Assembly (NCBI GenBank): GCA_900551115.1
Contig: URUY01000002.1
Coordinates: 124,001-188,000 of the forward strand
Direction of reading: 5' to 3'
From: an uncultured Lachnospiraceae bacterium
GTDB lineage: Bacteria; Bacillota; Clostridia; Lachnospirales; Lachnospiraceae
DNA: 64,000 nt
Below are positions 26,607 through 35,057 of this stretch, piece by piece. Positions within the stretch are counted from its first letter, which is position 1; each line of letters begins with the position of its first letter. A program made the position numbers and the translations under genes. A model generated the notes under the pieces. It saw only the letters and a list, made by a program, of their open reading frames with translations. It searched no databases and had not been told where the DNA came from.

Positions 26607-28592
26607 TTATTCCATATCATGCAATACTTTTTTTAATTCTGCCAGTCGGTCTCGCAGCTCTGCTGCCGCCTCAAAATTAAGATCTGCCGCCGCCTTCTGC
26701 ATCCTCTTCTGCACATCGCCAATCAGCTTTTCCAGTTCCTTGCGGCTCATGGATTCGGGATCCTTTTCAAATTTGGCTTCTTCCTTTGTAACCACCTTGG
26801 AAATACTGATTAAATCACGCACCGCCTTCTTAATTGTCTGCGGCGTAATACCATGCTCTTCATTATATTTCTGCTGAATAGAGCGCCTTCGGTTGGTTTC
26901 CTCAATGGCCCCCTTCATGGAATCCGTCATATTATCCGCATACATGATAACATGTCCTTCGGCATTTCTGGCTGCACGCCCTACCGTCTGTATCAACGAA
27001 GTCTCCGAACGCAGAAAGCCTTCCTTATCAGCGTCCAAAATCGCCACTAGAGAAATTTCAGGAATATCCAGACCCTCTCGCAGAAGGTTGATACCCACCA
27101 GTACGTCAAAAACATCCAAACGCATATCACGGATAATCTCCGCGCGCTCCAGTGTATCAATATCCGAATGCAGATACTTTACCCTGATGCCAACGTCATT
27201 CATATAATCCGTCAAATCCTCTGCCATCCGTTTTGTCAGCGTAGTAACCAACACCTTCCCCTGCCTGGCTGTTTCTTTTTTGATTTCCGAAAGCAGGTCG
27301 TCAATCTGTCCTTCTACGGGACGGACAAAAATCTCCGGGTCAAGCAGTCCGGTAGGACGGATAATCTGTTCTGCCCGAAGCAGCTCATGGTCTGCCTCAT
27401 AATCGGAAGGCGTTGCGGACACAAACATCATCTGGTCTATATGCTCTTCAAATTCAGAAAAATTAAGCGGACGGTTATCCAAAGCAGAAGGAAGCCTGAA
27501 GCCGTAATCCACCAGGGTAGTCTTACGGGAACGGTCTCCGGCATACATGCCGCGAATCTGCGGTACTGTAATATGGGACTCGTCTACGATAATCAGATAA
27601 TCGTCCCCAAAGTAATCCATAAGGCAGTGAGGCGGTTCTCCTTCCTTTGCGCCGCTTAAATGTCTGGAATAGTTTTCAATGCCGGAGCAGAAACCGGTCT
27701 CCCGCAGCATTTCAACATCAAAATTAGTCCTTTCCGATATGCGCTGCGCTTCTAAGAGCTTGTCCTCACCCTTAAAAAACCGTATGCGTTCCTCCAGCTC
27801 TTTCTCAATGTTATTGCAGGCAGTCTTAATCTTGTCCGCTGCCACGACATAATGGGAAGCAGGAAAAATGGCAACATGATTGAGCGTTGCATGTACCTGC
27901 CCTGTCAATGGGTCTGTTTCACAGATTCTGTCTATCTCATCTCCAAAGAATTCTATGCGGATAAGATAATCGCCGCCCTGGGCAGGATATACCTCCACCA
28001 CATCTCCCCTTACCCGGAAAGTGCCTCTCTGGATATCCATATCATTACGGTCATACTGGATGTCTATCAGCTCCCGTAGCACCTGGTCTCTGTCCTTGGT
28101 CATGCCGGGACGCAGGGATACAATCATTCCCTGATAATCATCAGGGCTTCCCAGACCATAGATACAGGATACACTGGCCACCACTATTACATCCCTGCGC
28201 TCTGTCAAGGACGCAGTAGCAGAAAGACGGAGCCTGTCTATCTCTTCATTAATAGCTGAGTCCTTGGCAATATAGGTATCCGTAGACGGTACATAGGCCT
28301 CCGGCTGATAATAATCGTAATAGGACACGAAATACTCCACCGCGTTCTCCGGGAAGAACTCCTTAAATTCGCCGTAGAGCTGTCCCGCAAGGGTCTTATT
28401 GTGGGCAATGATAAGCGTGGGTTTATTTAACGCCGCAATAATATTCGCCATAGTAAAGGTCTTGCCGGAACCGGTAACCCCTAAAAGCGTCTGAAACTGA
28501 TTGCCTTCTTTAAAGCCCTGTACCAGCTCCGCAATGGCCTGGGGCTGGTCGCCGGTTGGCTGATAAGGGGCTTTTAAAACAAATTTATTCAT
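26607..28592 (-). CDS. uvrB: Excinuclease ABC subunit B
   Basis: 661 residues, full length. Helicase-like subunit that verifies the lesion and recruits UvrC. Motifs: GDQPQAIAELVQGF, Walker A LLGVTGSGKTFTMAN, the beta-hairpin region YYDYYQPEAYVP, DESHITVPQ, and QTVGRAARN, with a C-terminal UVR domain (AAADLNFEAAAELRDRLAELK). The ATG at 28592 has AGGAGG 8 nt upstream; a TTG six nucleotides earlier is also in frame. Its 5' end has a broken second copy about 500 bp upstream, so its native promoter region appears rearranged. Confidence 0.97.
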   Translation of the reverse strand: MNKFVLKAPYQPTGDQPQAIAELVQGFKEGNQFQTLLGVTGSGKTFTMANIIAALNKPTLIIAHNKTLAGQLYGEFKEFFPENAVEYFVSYYDYYQPEAYVPSTDTYIAKDSAINEEIDRLRLSATASLTERRDVIVVASVSCIYGLGSPDDYQGMIVSLRPGMTKDRDQVLRELIDIQYDRNDMDIQRGTFRVRGDVVEVYPAQGGDYLIRIEFFGDEIDRICETDPLTGQVHATLNHVAIFPASHYVVAADKIKTACNNIEKELEERIRFFKGEDKLLEAQRISERTNFDVEMLRETGFCSGIENYSRHLSGAKEGEPPHCLMDYFGDDYLIIVDESHITVPQIRGMYAGDRSRKTTLVDYGFRLPSALDNRPLNFSEFEEHIDQMMFVSATPSDYEADHELLRAEQIIRPTGLLDPEIFVRPVEGQIDDLLSEIKKETARQGKVLVTTLTKRMAEDLTDYMNDVGIRVKYLHSDIDTLERAEIIRDMRLDVFDVLVGINLLREGLDIPEISLVAILDADKEGFLRSETSLIQTVGRAARNAEGHVIMYADNMTDSMKGAIEETNRRRSIQQKYNEEHGITPQTIKKAVRDLISISKVVTKEEAKFEKDPESMSRKELEKLIGDVQKRMQKAAADLNFEAAAELRDRLAELKKVLHDME

Positions 28593-28642
28593 GGCCAAAA
28601 CCTCCTATAAAAAGTCTAAAGCTTTTTCTTTCTCACGTTTAC

Positions 28643-28930
28643 TCATTCTCCCTTAAGATATCTTTTCACTTCTCTATCAAACTCGGAAACATACTCCCGA
28701 ATATCATCATTAAGAACAAATCCTTTAGTAATATATTCCTTCAATGTTTTCGTTGCCCATTGACGGAACTTTGTGGCTTTCTTGGAATTAACCCTATACC
28801 CAACAGCAATAACAGCATCTAAATTATAACATTTTACATTTCTTGTAACCTTTCGATTACCTTCACTTTGAACTACAGAGAAATACTCGGTAGTTGCCTT
28901 TTCTTCTAACTCCTCTTCTATAATTTAAGT
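28643..28930 (-). pseudogene. RhuM/virulence-protein remnant
   Basis: An open stretch of about 90 codons ending with a TGA at 28643-28645. It reads ELEEKATTEYFSVVQSEGNR, then KCYNLDAVIAVGYRVNS, FRQWATKTLKEYI and TKGFVLNDD. These match the middle of RhuM family proteins (also annotated as virulence or death-on-curing-linked proteins in mobile elements). There is no start codon, and an in-frame stop lies just upstream of the homology. The N-terminal half and the C-terminal part are missing. Likely a relic of an inserted mobile or defence-associated gene. Confidence 0.8.
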
Positions 28931-29045
28931 TTTACAAAATCGGAATTTCCGATTTTTCTTACATCTTTCAATCAAAAAAACTCTATAATCTGCTTCACCG
29001 ACACCGGACAATAACCATTCGCATCTACTCCTACATCATATCTTT

Positions 29046-29242
29046 TGAAACAAAGTACTCTACCGCGTTCTCCGGGAAGAACTCCTTAAATTCGCCATAG
29101 TAAAGGTCTTGCCGGAACCGGTAACCCCTAAAAGCGTCTGGAACTGATTGCCTTCTTTAAAGCCCTGTACCAGCTCCGCAATGGCCCGGGGCTGGTCGCC
29201 GGCGGACTGAAATTCTGAATGTAATACAAATCTATCCGTAAT
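29046..29242 (-). pseudogene. Broken second copy of the uvrB 5' end
   Basis: Reads as a UvrB N-terminus: DRFVLHSEFQSAGDQPRAI, then GFKEGNQFQTLLGVTGSG and KTFTMAN. It then jumps out of frame into the sequence for GEFKEFFPENAVEYFVS. A 76-bp segment present in the intact gene is missing between two ATTCGCC repeats, which breaks the frame. About 138 bp are nearly identical to the intact uvrB, while both flanks differ at synonymous positions. The expected start codon position reads ATT (29240-29242) after a GGAG-like site. It is a non-functional fragment. Confidence 0.85.
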
Positions 29243-29261
29243 ATTATCTCCAATAAAAAGA

Positions 29262-29293
29262 GTATGATAACTGTCTACCACAGTATATCATAC
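29262..29293 (-). terminator. Large hairpin, probable terminator of the phosphonate operon
   Basis: Arms GTATGATA-ACTGT and ACAGT-TATCATAC with one bulged base and a 5-nt loop. On the minus strand it is followed by TCTTTTTATT and on the plus strand by CGTTTTTATTTTTG, so it could end transcription from either side. It lies 70 bp past the tyrosine-phosphatase-like gene. Confidence 0.6.
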
Positions 29294-29310
29294 CGTTTTT
29301 ATTTTTGCAA
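29282..29310 (-). promoter_or_regulatory. Possible former uvrB promoter
   Basis: TTGCAA-N17-TATACT on the minus strand, reading into the broken uvrB copy and on toward intact uvrB. Its -10 element lies inside one arm of the hairpin at 29262-29293, so it could be fortuitous or the hairpin could act as an attenuator. Confidence 0.4.
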
Positions 29311-29363
29311 ACATTTGTTCTGTTTTTGTTCTTTCGGATTATCTCTTTCTATTCAAAAATGAT

Positions 29364-30125
29364 TCAGAAACAAATAACTTCTTTTTGCAGGCTTTCCACC
29401 TCACGCTCTGTCAGACCATTCTCATACAGCTTTTCCATCAGATTCTCTTCTTCTATACTTTTTAATAAGGAATCCATGGTTTCCGGAAGAGATTTGCTCA
29501 GTTCCTTAAAATTTTCTGCCAGAGAAGCACAGGTCTCTTTCCATGATGCCGAAACCTTCTCCATATATTTATTTTTTGAATTGTATATGGCAGTTACCTG
29601 ATAATCTGCAATAATGTCTTCTCTTTCCACCCCGCAGAGCAAGTAAATTAATGCCGATATTACGCCTGTCCTGTCCTTTCCGGCACTGCAGTGATATAGA
29701 ACGGCTCCTCTTTCCAGCCCTTCTATAATTGCTTTTAAAACAGCAACTACTTTTCCCGTATTATTTGAAATGATATCTGAATATCCTTCCAACAGGCTTC
29801 TTCCGAAAGCATTGGCGGAACTCTCCTGAACAGAATCAAAATCTTTCAAATTAATATCTTCATTCATAAGCGGCATAGAAATTTTGCGGATGCCTTCCGG
29901 CACTTCATACTTCATAAACTCCTGCTCGCTGACAGACCTTAAATCCACTATGGTCCGTACCCCCATATCAAAAATCTCTTTCCACTCCTCTTCAGACAAC
30001 ATAAACGGGGTATCCGCCCTGTACAATTTGTGATATTGAAAAAAACCGCCATCCATACAGCCATAACCGCCCAAATCCCTGCAATTATGCATATTGGAAA
30101 AGGGTATTCTTTTATAATCCTTCAC
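29364..30125 (-). CDS. Tyrosine phosphatase-like protein (Y_phosphatase3 type)
   Basis: 253 residues. The signature loop is YHCSAGKDRTGVISAL, the C-x5-R catalytic motif of protein-tyrosine and phosphoinositide phosphatases. The N-terminus NMHNCRDLGGYG and GVRTIVDLRS are typical of this bacterial family (PF13350), which includes secreted effectors and lipid or protein phosphatases. No signal peptide is visible. It follows the phosphonate-type transporter on the same strand with a 27-bp gap, so it probably shares that operon. Whether it releases phosphate from an imported compound or acts on a cellular target is unknown. Confidence 0.87.
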   Translation of the reverse strand: MKDYKRIPFSNMHNCRDLGGYGCMDGGFFQYHKLYRADTPFMLSEEEWKEIFDMGVRTIVDLRSVSEQEFMKYEVPEGIRKISMPLMNEDINLKDFDSVQESSANAFGRSLLEGYSDIISNNTGKVVAVLKAIIEGLERGAVLYHCSAGKDRTGVISALIYLLCGVEREDIIADYQVTAIYNSKNKYMEKVSASWKETCASLAENFKELSKSLPETMDSLLKSIEEENLMEKLYENGLTEREVESLQKEVICF

Positions 30126-30152
30126 TCTTTTTCCTCCTCGGTATACCGTCTT

Positions 30153-31004
30153 TTATACAGCACTTCTCTGCCTGCCGTCCATCTGCGGCATCAATATTTC
30201 CTTTCTGTCAGCCTCTTCCGGTTTTGTAAGAACCTTATTCGGCTCTTCTTCCTTTTCCACACGATAAATGTATTCCAGCATTTTATCATCCAGTTCTTCC
30301 GGTTTTCCGTCGAAGACAATTTCTCCCTTTCTCATTCCGATAATCCTTGTTGCATATGTTTTGGCAATTTCCACCTGATGCAGATTCACAATACAGGAAA
30401 TTCCTCTCTTTTGACAGCTTGATTTCAAAGAATTCATAACTGTTTCAGAAGATTTCGGATCCAGTGAAGCAATGGGTTCATCCGCAAGAATCAACGCCGG
30501 CTTCTGTTCCAGTGCCCTGCATATGCCAACTCTTTGCTGCTGTCCGCCCGACAATTCGTCAGCACGGTTTCCCGCTTTTTCTTCCAGTCCCAGTTCTCCA
30601 AGAAGCTGCAGCGCCTCTTCCTTATCTTCTTCACTGTATCTGCCCAATATGCCATCCAAAACACTCATACGGTTCAATGCGCCATGAAGTACATTTTCCA
30701 GAACACTCACGCGGGTAATCAGATTATAATTCTGAAAAATCATTCCCATCTTGCCGCGCACTTTTCTCAACTCCCGCTCCTTCAAACCCGTAATTTCTCT
30801 TCCTTCAAACCTTATCTCGCCGGAAGTGGGGGTAATCAGCCGGTTCAGGCTTCTCAAAAAAGTAGATTTTCCTGCACCGCTGGGTCCGATTACAACAATA
30901 AATTCGCCCTTTTCAATGATAAGGTTAACCTGATTCAGGCCAACCGTTCCATTAGAATAGACTTTTCCAAGATTTTTTAATTCTACAATCACATTATTAT
31001 TCAT
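30153..31004 (-). CDS. phnC: Phosphonate-type ABC transporter ATP-binding protein
   Basis: 283 residues. ATPase of an importer for phosphonates or related phosphorus compounds. Walker A IGPSGAGKSTFLRSLNRL, Q-loop MIFQNYNLI, signature LSGGQQQRVGICRAL, Walker B LILADEPIASLDP. The ATG at 31004 has AAGGA 9 nt upstream; the in-frame ATG at 31013 immediately follows that site and is less likely. It overlaps the upstream permease by 8 bp. PhnC-type ATPases share this length and the SLNRL stretch after Walker A. Confidence 0.92.
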   Translation of the reverse strand: MNNNVIVELKNLGKVYSNGTVGLNQVNLIIEKGEFIVVIGPSGAGKSTFLRSLNRLITPTSGEIRFEGREITGLKERELRKVRGKMGMIFQNYNLITRVSVLENVLHGALNRMSVLDGILGRYSEEDKEEALQLLGELGLEEKAGNRADELSGGQQQRVGICRALEQKPALILADEPIASLDPKSSETVMNSLKSSCQKRGISCIVNLHQVEIAKTYATRIIGMRKGEIVFDGKPEELDDKMLEYIYRVEKEEEPNKVLTKPEEADRKEILMPQMDGRQRSAV

Positions 31005-31800
31005 TTCGATCATTCCTTAATTGTTTTCTAATCTTTGTTGTTCCAAATTCCAATGCATACATAACTGTAAGAACCACAATCAGACATGCTGATAATTCTC
31101 CAAATTTGTACGCTTTTATATACCTTGAAATCATATAACCGATACCGCCGCAGCCTACCAGACCGAGAACTGTGGATTCTGATACACTCATTTCAAAACG
31201 GAAAGCCGCAACTGCCAGAAGACTTGTTTTGCACATTGGCAGGAATCCTTTCATTACCATTACCGGCCATGGAGTACCCAATGCCGTCATGGTTTCTTTA
31301 ATATTCCTGCCGCAGGTCTCAATCTGATTGGCAAACGTTTTGGAAAGATACGCAATTGTCGGAAGTGCCAGCCCCAGTACTGCTGCAGTAGCGCCAAAAC
31401 CAGCACTTGCCACTGCAAGAAGAACCCATACCGTTATAGGAATCGTGCGTATCACAATGCAGACACTGCCAAGAATTCCTTTGACCCACTTAGAAGGTGT
31501 CGTATTTCCTGCGATGAGAAAACCTATTACCAGTGAAATAACAGCACTGATTACAATTCCTATTGCAGCAATAGCAAGGGTCATAACCATAGAATCAACC
31601 ACCATAGGCATAACTGCCCAGGATATCTTCATCATTTTTCCTAAGACCGAAGGAATCTTTTGAAATCCTTCCCCAAATAAAGCCCAGTCAAAATCAATTT
31701 TGTAACAGGAGAACGCCGTTAAAACCAGGGCAATGGTCCAAAATATTATTTGTTTTCTCTGTGTTGGGCGATGTCCCACATAAATTTTCTTTTTTTTCAC
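30997..31800 (-). CDS. phnE: Phosphonate-type ABC transporter permease
   Basis: 267 residues with about six hydrophobic segments and the cytoplasmic loop ETCGRNIKETMTALGTPW, followed by CKTSLLAVAAFRFEMSVSES, typical of PhnE. It starts with GTG in the sequence GTGA, overlapping the stop of the other permease by 4 bp. Two different PhnE-like subunits occur in tandem, suggesting that the channel is a heterodimer. Confidence 0.9.
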   Translation of the reverse strand: MKKKKIYVGHRPTQRKQIIFWTIALVLTAFSCYKIDFDWALFGEGFQKIPSVLGKMMKISWAVMPMVVDSMVMTLAIAAIGIVISAVISLVIGFLIAGNTTPSKWVKGILGSVCIVIRTIPITVWVLLAVASAGFGATAAVLGLALPTIAYLSKTFANQIETCGRNIKETMTALGTPWPVMVMKGFLPMCKTSLLAVAAFRFEMSVSESTVLGLVGCGGIGYMISRYIKAYKFGELSACLIVVLTVMYALEFGTTKIRKQLRNDRNE

Positions 31801-32555
31801 GCCATCGTCTCCTTCACCTTGTTCGTAATCATCTCCACACCCAAAATCATCACTATCATTACCATAATGATTGCAGCCGCTTCATGATAACGGAATACTC
31901 CTGTTGCCTCCTTCAGTTTTACGCCCAGTCCGCCGGCTCCCACAATTCCAAGAATGGACGATGCCCTGATATTAATTTCAAAGATAAACAAGGTCCATGA
32001 ATAAAATGCGGGCATAAACATCGGCAATTCGCCTCTGAAAATCTGCACAAGCGGATTTACGCCGGATGCCTTCATGGCTTCCATCATGCCGGTACTCATT
32101 TCCTCAATTGCTTCACTATAAGAACGGATTAAAAAACCCACATCAAAGATAATCAGGGATAACAGTCCCGGTATTTTTCCAATGCCAAATACAATCACTA
32201 ACATGGATGCCCATACAAGTACCGGTATATTTCTAATTACTGATGCCAAAAATTTAATACCATACTTTATAATACCTGTTCCGGGAATTCTTCCTGCTGC
32301 CAGAAACCCCAGCGAAACCGCTACCAGTGACGAAATAAAGGTCGAAACAATTGAAAAATAAAAGGTATCAAGAACCGGCTCCACATATTCCTTCCATCGT
32401 TCCAAAGACGGAGGCAAAAAATCAAACAGTAAAAACCGGAAAAATTCAGGAATAGCTCCCAACAATTCTGCTAAATCAAATTTTATATAAAAGCAGACTC
32501 CCACCAGCAGGAATATTCCTGCCAGTGGTGTAATATATTTTCTGAATATTGCCAT
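31797..32555 (-). CDS. phnE: Phosphonate-type ABC transporter permease
   Basis: 252 residues with about six membrane segments. The EAA-like loop reads EAIEEMSTGMMEAMKASGVN, followed by SWTLFIFEINIRASSILGIV, which matches PhnE. It lies directly after the substrate-binding lipoprotein gene (18-bp gap) and overlaps the second permease, giving the order phnD-phnE-phnE-phnC-phosphatase. Confidence 0.9.
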   Translation of the reverse strand: MAIFRKYITPLAGIFLLVGVCFYIKFDLAELLGAIPEFFRFLLFDFLPPSLERWKEYVEPVLDTFYFSIVSTFISSLVAVSLGFLAAGRIPGTGIIKYGIKFLASVIRNIPVLVWASMLVIVFGIGKIPGLLSLIIFDVGFLIRSYSEAIEEMSTGMMEAMKASGVNPLVQIFRGELPMFMPAFYSWTLFIFEINIRASSILGIVGAGGLGVKLKEATGVFRYHEAAAIIMVMIVMILGVEMITNKVKETMA

Positions 32556-32573
32556 ACTTTCTATTTCCTCTTA

Positions 32574-33479
32574 TTACTTCAGCAATTCTTCTTCGCTTAA
32601 ATCCAGTGCGATAGCTACTTCTTCAATACTGTCCAGCCCTTCCTGATCCACCTCGCAAAAACGCGCATCCGGTGAATTCATAAAGCTCTGGAAAAATTCA
32701 GAATTATCATACTCCAGTAACGCTTCCTTCACCCCTTGTTTCACATCATCCGGAATCGCAGAGCGAATTACCATCGCAGAGCTGTTTCCCTCCAAAGACG
32801 TCTCAGCTATAATCTTAAACTGGTCTTCCGTTACCATGCCGGATTGAATCAGCATATCAAGGAGCATCTTTACACACGCTCCCGCTTCATACTGTCCATT
32901 TGCCACACCTATCGCAACGGAATCATGGCCTCCGGCAAAGGATACCTGTGAAAAAATATCAGTTTCAAGTTCAGAAGCCGTCACCCCAAACTCCTGCATC
33001 AGAAAATACTTCGGTGCAATATGACCGCTGGTGGATGCCGGGTCCACAAAAGCAAAGGAATGGCCTCTTAAATCCTCTACGCTGTTAATATCTGAATCTG
33101 CCTGTGTAATAATTACCGTATTGCCGCTGTCACTATTACCGCCAAGAGACATGGAAACCAACGGTTCTATATCTGCTCTCTGTTTTGCCAAATAATAAGA
33201 AAAAGCGCTGAACAGATTCATATCTGCCTTACCGGTTCTTAATGCTTCTATTCCGGCTTCATAACTTCCAACTTCGTAAACTTCAACAGGAATTCCTGTT
33301 TTCTCTTCAATACATTTTCCCAAATCTGCGTACACATTAGAAACACTTCCGTCATTGCTTTCTGATGTCATCACCGCAATTACAAGCTTATCCACTTTCT
33401 CCTTGCTTTTACATCCGCTTAGCATGCATCCCATTGCAAGCGTCAGTATCATGACTGCTGCCAGTATTCTTTTTTTCAT
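32574..33479 (-). CDS. phnD: Phosphonate-type ABC transporter substrate-binding lipoprotein
   Basis: 301 residues. The signal peptide MKKRILAAVMILTLAMG ends in lipobox LSGC with Cys23. The body is a PhnD-type periplasmic binding fold (IAVMTSESNDG, ADMNLFSAFSYYLA, GHSFAFVDPASTSGHIAPKY, SFAGGHDSVAIGVANG). PhnD proteins bind phosphonates, phosphite or methylphosphonate; the exact ligand cannot be read here. The start at 33479 is chosen for the signal peptide and AGAGGA upstream; the open frame to 33656 has no such features. No C-P lyase genes lie nearby. Confidence 0.93.
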   Translation of the reverse strand: MKKRILAAVMILTLAMGCMLSGCKSKEKVDKLVIAVMTSESNDGSVSNVYADLGKCIEEKTGIPVEVYEVGSYEAGIEALRTGKADMNLFSAFSYYLAKQRADIEPLVSMSLGGNSDSGNTVIITQADSDINSVEDLRGHSFAFVDPASTSGHIAPKYFLMQEFGVTASELETDIFSQVSFAGGHDSVAIGVANGQYEAGACVKMLLDMLIQSGMVTEDQFKIIAETSLEGNSSAMVIRSAIPDDVKQGVKEALLEYDNSEFFQSFMNSPDARFCEVDQEGLDSIEEVAIALDLSEEELLK

Positions 33480-33603
33480 TTTTATTTTTCCTCTCTGAAT
33501 TAGTTTTACTGTTTCATTATAATGGTTCCGTGTAAAATGCATTATCGGTTTCAAGTAAAATCCATTCAGGAAAGCGTAAAAATAGCGTAAACTTGCAGAC
33601 AAA

Positions 33604-33647
33604 AAGGTGGTATGGAAACTGCCTGTCGCAGTACACCATACCACCTT
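33604..33647 (-). terminator. Terminator of the ftsEX-ctpA group
   Basis: A 12-bp stem AAGGTGGTATGG / CCATACCACCTT enclosing a smaller ACTGC / GCAGT hairpin; on the minus strand it is followed by TTTTTG. It lies 20 bp past the S41 protease stop. Confidence 0.85.
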
Positions 33648-33667
33648 ATCAATCAAAGTTATCTGTT

Positions 33668-34987
33668 CTATTCTCCGGCAATCATACTGTTAAGCAGTTC
33701 TTTTGCTCTTTCCTTCTGATTGTCATATTTTTCATCGCTATAGTATCTCACGCCGTCAAATTCACACACCTCATCCGGCTCAATTCCTACGCCGTGGATA
33801 TTGGTGCCGTTTGGCGTAAAGTAGGAGCTGATAGTCAGCTTTACTGCAGAACCATCGCTCATTTCAATAGGTCTCTGCACAACACCTTTTCCGTAAGTAG
33901 TTGTTCCCAGAAGTGTCCCGATGCCGTAATCTTTGATAGCACCTGCCAAAATCTCAGAAGCACTGGCTGAGTTTCCGTTCACCAAAACAACCATCGGAAC
34001 CTCTAACTGCCTGCTGCCGTCACATCTGTATTCGCTGCGGTTACCGTCCCTGTCCTCCGTATAGACAATCAGTCCCTCCGGAAGAAGCATTCTTGCAATA
34101 TCTACCACCGCACTCAGATTGCCGCCGGGATTGCTCCTAAGGTCTAAAATCAGTCCCTCCATGCCGGAGCCTCTTGCTACTGCCAGCGCCTCCGCAAACT
34201 GGTCAACGGTTATGGTATCGAATTCCGTTATCTGAATATAAGCAATTCCGTTATCATACATTTCGGAAACTACCGTAGGAGACTCCACCTTTCTGCGGAC
34301 CACATCCTTTTCTATCTCCACGCCATCGCGTATCAGCGTCAGATGTACCGTGGTGCCTTCATCCCCTTTAATCAGGCTGACCACCTCCTGCAGTGACAGT
34401 CCGTAAACCTCTTCACCGTCTACCTTATATATGATATCATTTTCCCTCAGCTCCGCTTCCTCTGCCGGCGTGCCTGCAATCACACCGCTGATTTTTGCCA
34501 GAGTCGTTGCCGTATCCAGACTCACATAAGCGCCGATACCATAATAAACGCCCTGAGAATCCTGATAAAGCTGATTTAACTCTTCTGCTGAATAGTACTC
34601 AGAATAGGGGTCGCCTAACGCCGCTACCATTCCCTTGTAAGCGCCTTCCTCCAAATCGGCTTCATCCACATCTTCCTGATAGTAATAAGCATCAATAATG
34701 TCCTCTATCAGTTCAAGCTTTTCCAGCATATCAGCATTTACCGCCGAAGAACCTGCCTCGTCCGTTTCCTCATCCTGCTTTTCTGTGGAAGCCGACTGTA
34801 CTGCCGCCAGATTTTTTGCTGCCACAAACGCCTGTATCCTGTTTACCAGATAAACCGCACTGACCAGCAAAAGTGACACTGCCATTCCGGTAATCAGACC
34901 GCAGTAAAAATATCTGCCTCTTTTTTGATTGTCATGTTGATTGCTGCCTTGTGGGTTATCCATCGCATAAATCTCATTTTGTTCCAT
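33668..34987 (-). CDS. ctpA: S41 family carboxyl-terminal processing protease
   Basis: 439 residues. One N-terminal membrane helix (residues about 26-46), an N-terminal domain with GMVAALGDPYSEYYS, a PDZ domain (IIYKVDGEEVYGLSLQEVV), and the serine-lysine protease core: LDLRSNPGGNLSAVVD, then GNSASASEILAGAIKDY with the catalytic Ser, and TTYGKGVVQ with the Lys. It acts outside the membrane. It follows the M23 hydrolase in a ftsE-ftsX-M23-ctpA order, where Ctp proteases often control wall hydrolases. Confidence 0.95.
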   Translation of the reverse strand: MEQNEIYAMDNPQGSNQHDNQKRGRYFYCGLITGMAVSLLLVSAVYLVNRIQAFVAAKNLAAVQSASTEKQDEETDEAGSSAVNADMLEKLELIEDIIDAYYYQEDVDEADLEEGAYKGMVAALGDPYSEYYSAEELNQLYQDSQGVYYGIGAYVSLDTATTLAKISGVIAGTPAEEAELRENDIIYKVDGEEVYGLSLQEVVSLIKGDEGTTVHLTLIRDGVEIEKDVVRRKVESPTVVSEMYDNGIAYIQITEFDTITVDQFAEALAVARGSGMEGLILDLRSNPGGNLSAVVDIARMLLPEGLIVYTEDRDGNRSEYRCDGSRQLEVPMVVLVNGNSASASEILAGAIKDYGIGTLLGTTTYGKGVVQRPIEMSDGSAVKLTISSYFTPNGTNIHGVGIEPDEVCEFDGVRYYSDEKYDNQKERAKELLNSMIAGE

Positions 34988-35057
34988 AATGTCTCTTACC
35001 GCCTTCTGTCAGGGGGAGTTCAGGTGAACACCAAGTGACCAGGCCCTCCTTCCGCTG

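Larger units (their letters stand above)
28600..29363. other. Gene-poor scar region upstream of uvrB
   Basis: About 760 bp with no intact gene. From left to right on the plus strand it holds the uvrB ribosome binding site, the RhuM remnant, about 110 bp of unassigned sequence, the broken uvrB 5' copy, and a large hairpin at 29262-29293. The unassigned part has a short open frame reading KRYDVGVDANGYCPVS that I cannot identify. Base composition is more AT-rich than in the flanking genes. Confidence 0.8.

Noticed and set aside
29060..29281. 73-codon open frame with UvrB similarity as an intact small protein
   Set aside because: The UvrB part goes out of frame at the 76-bp deletion and the rest is a frameshifted tail; best treated as a pseudogene.
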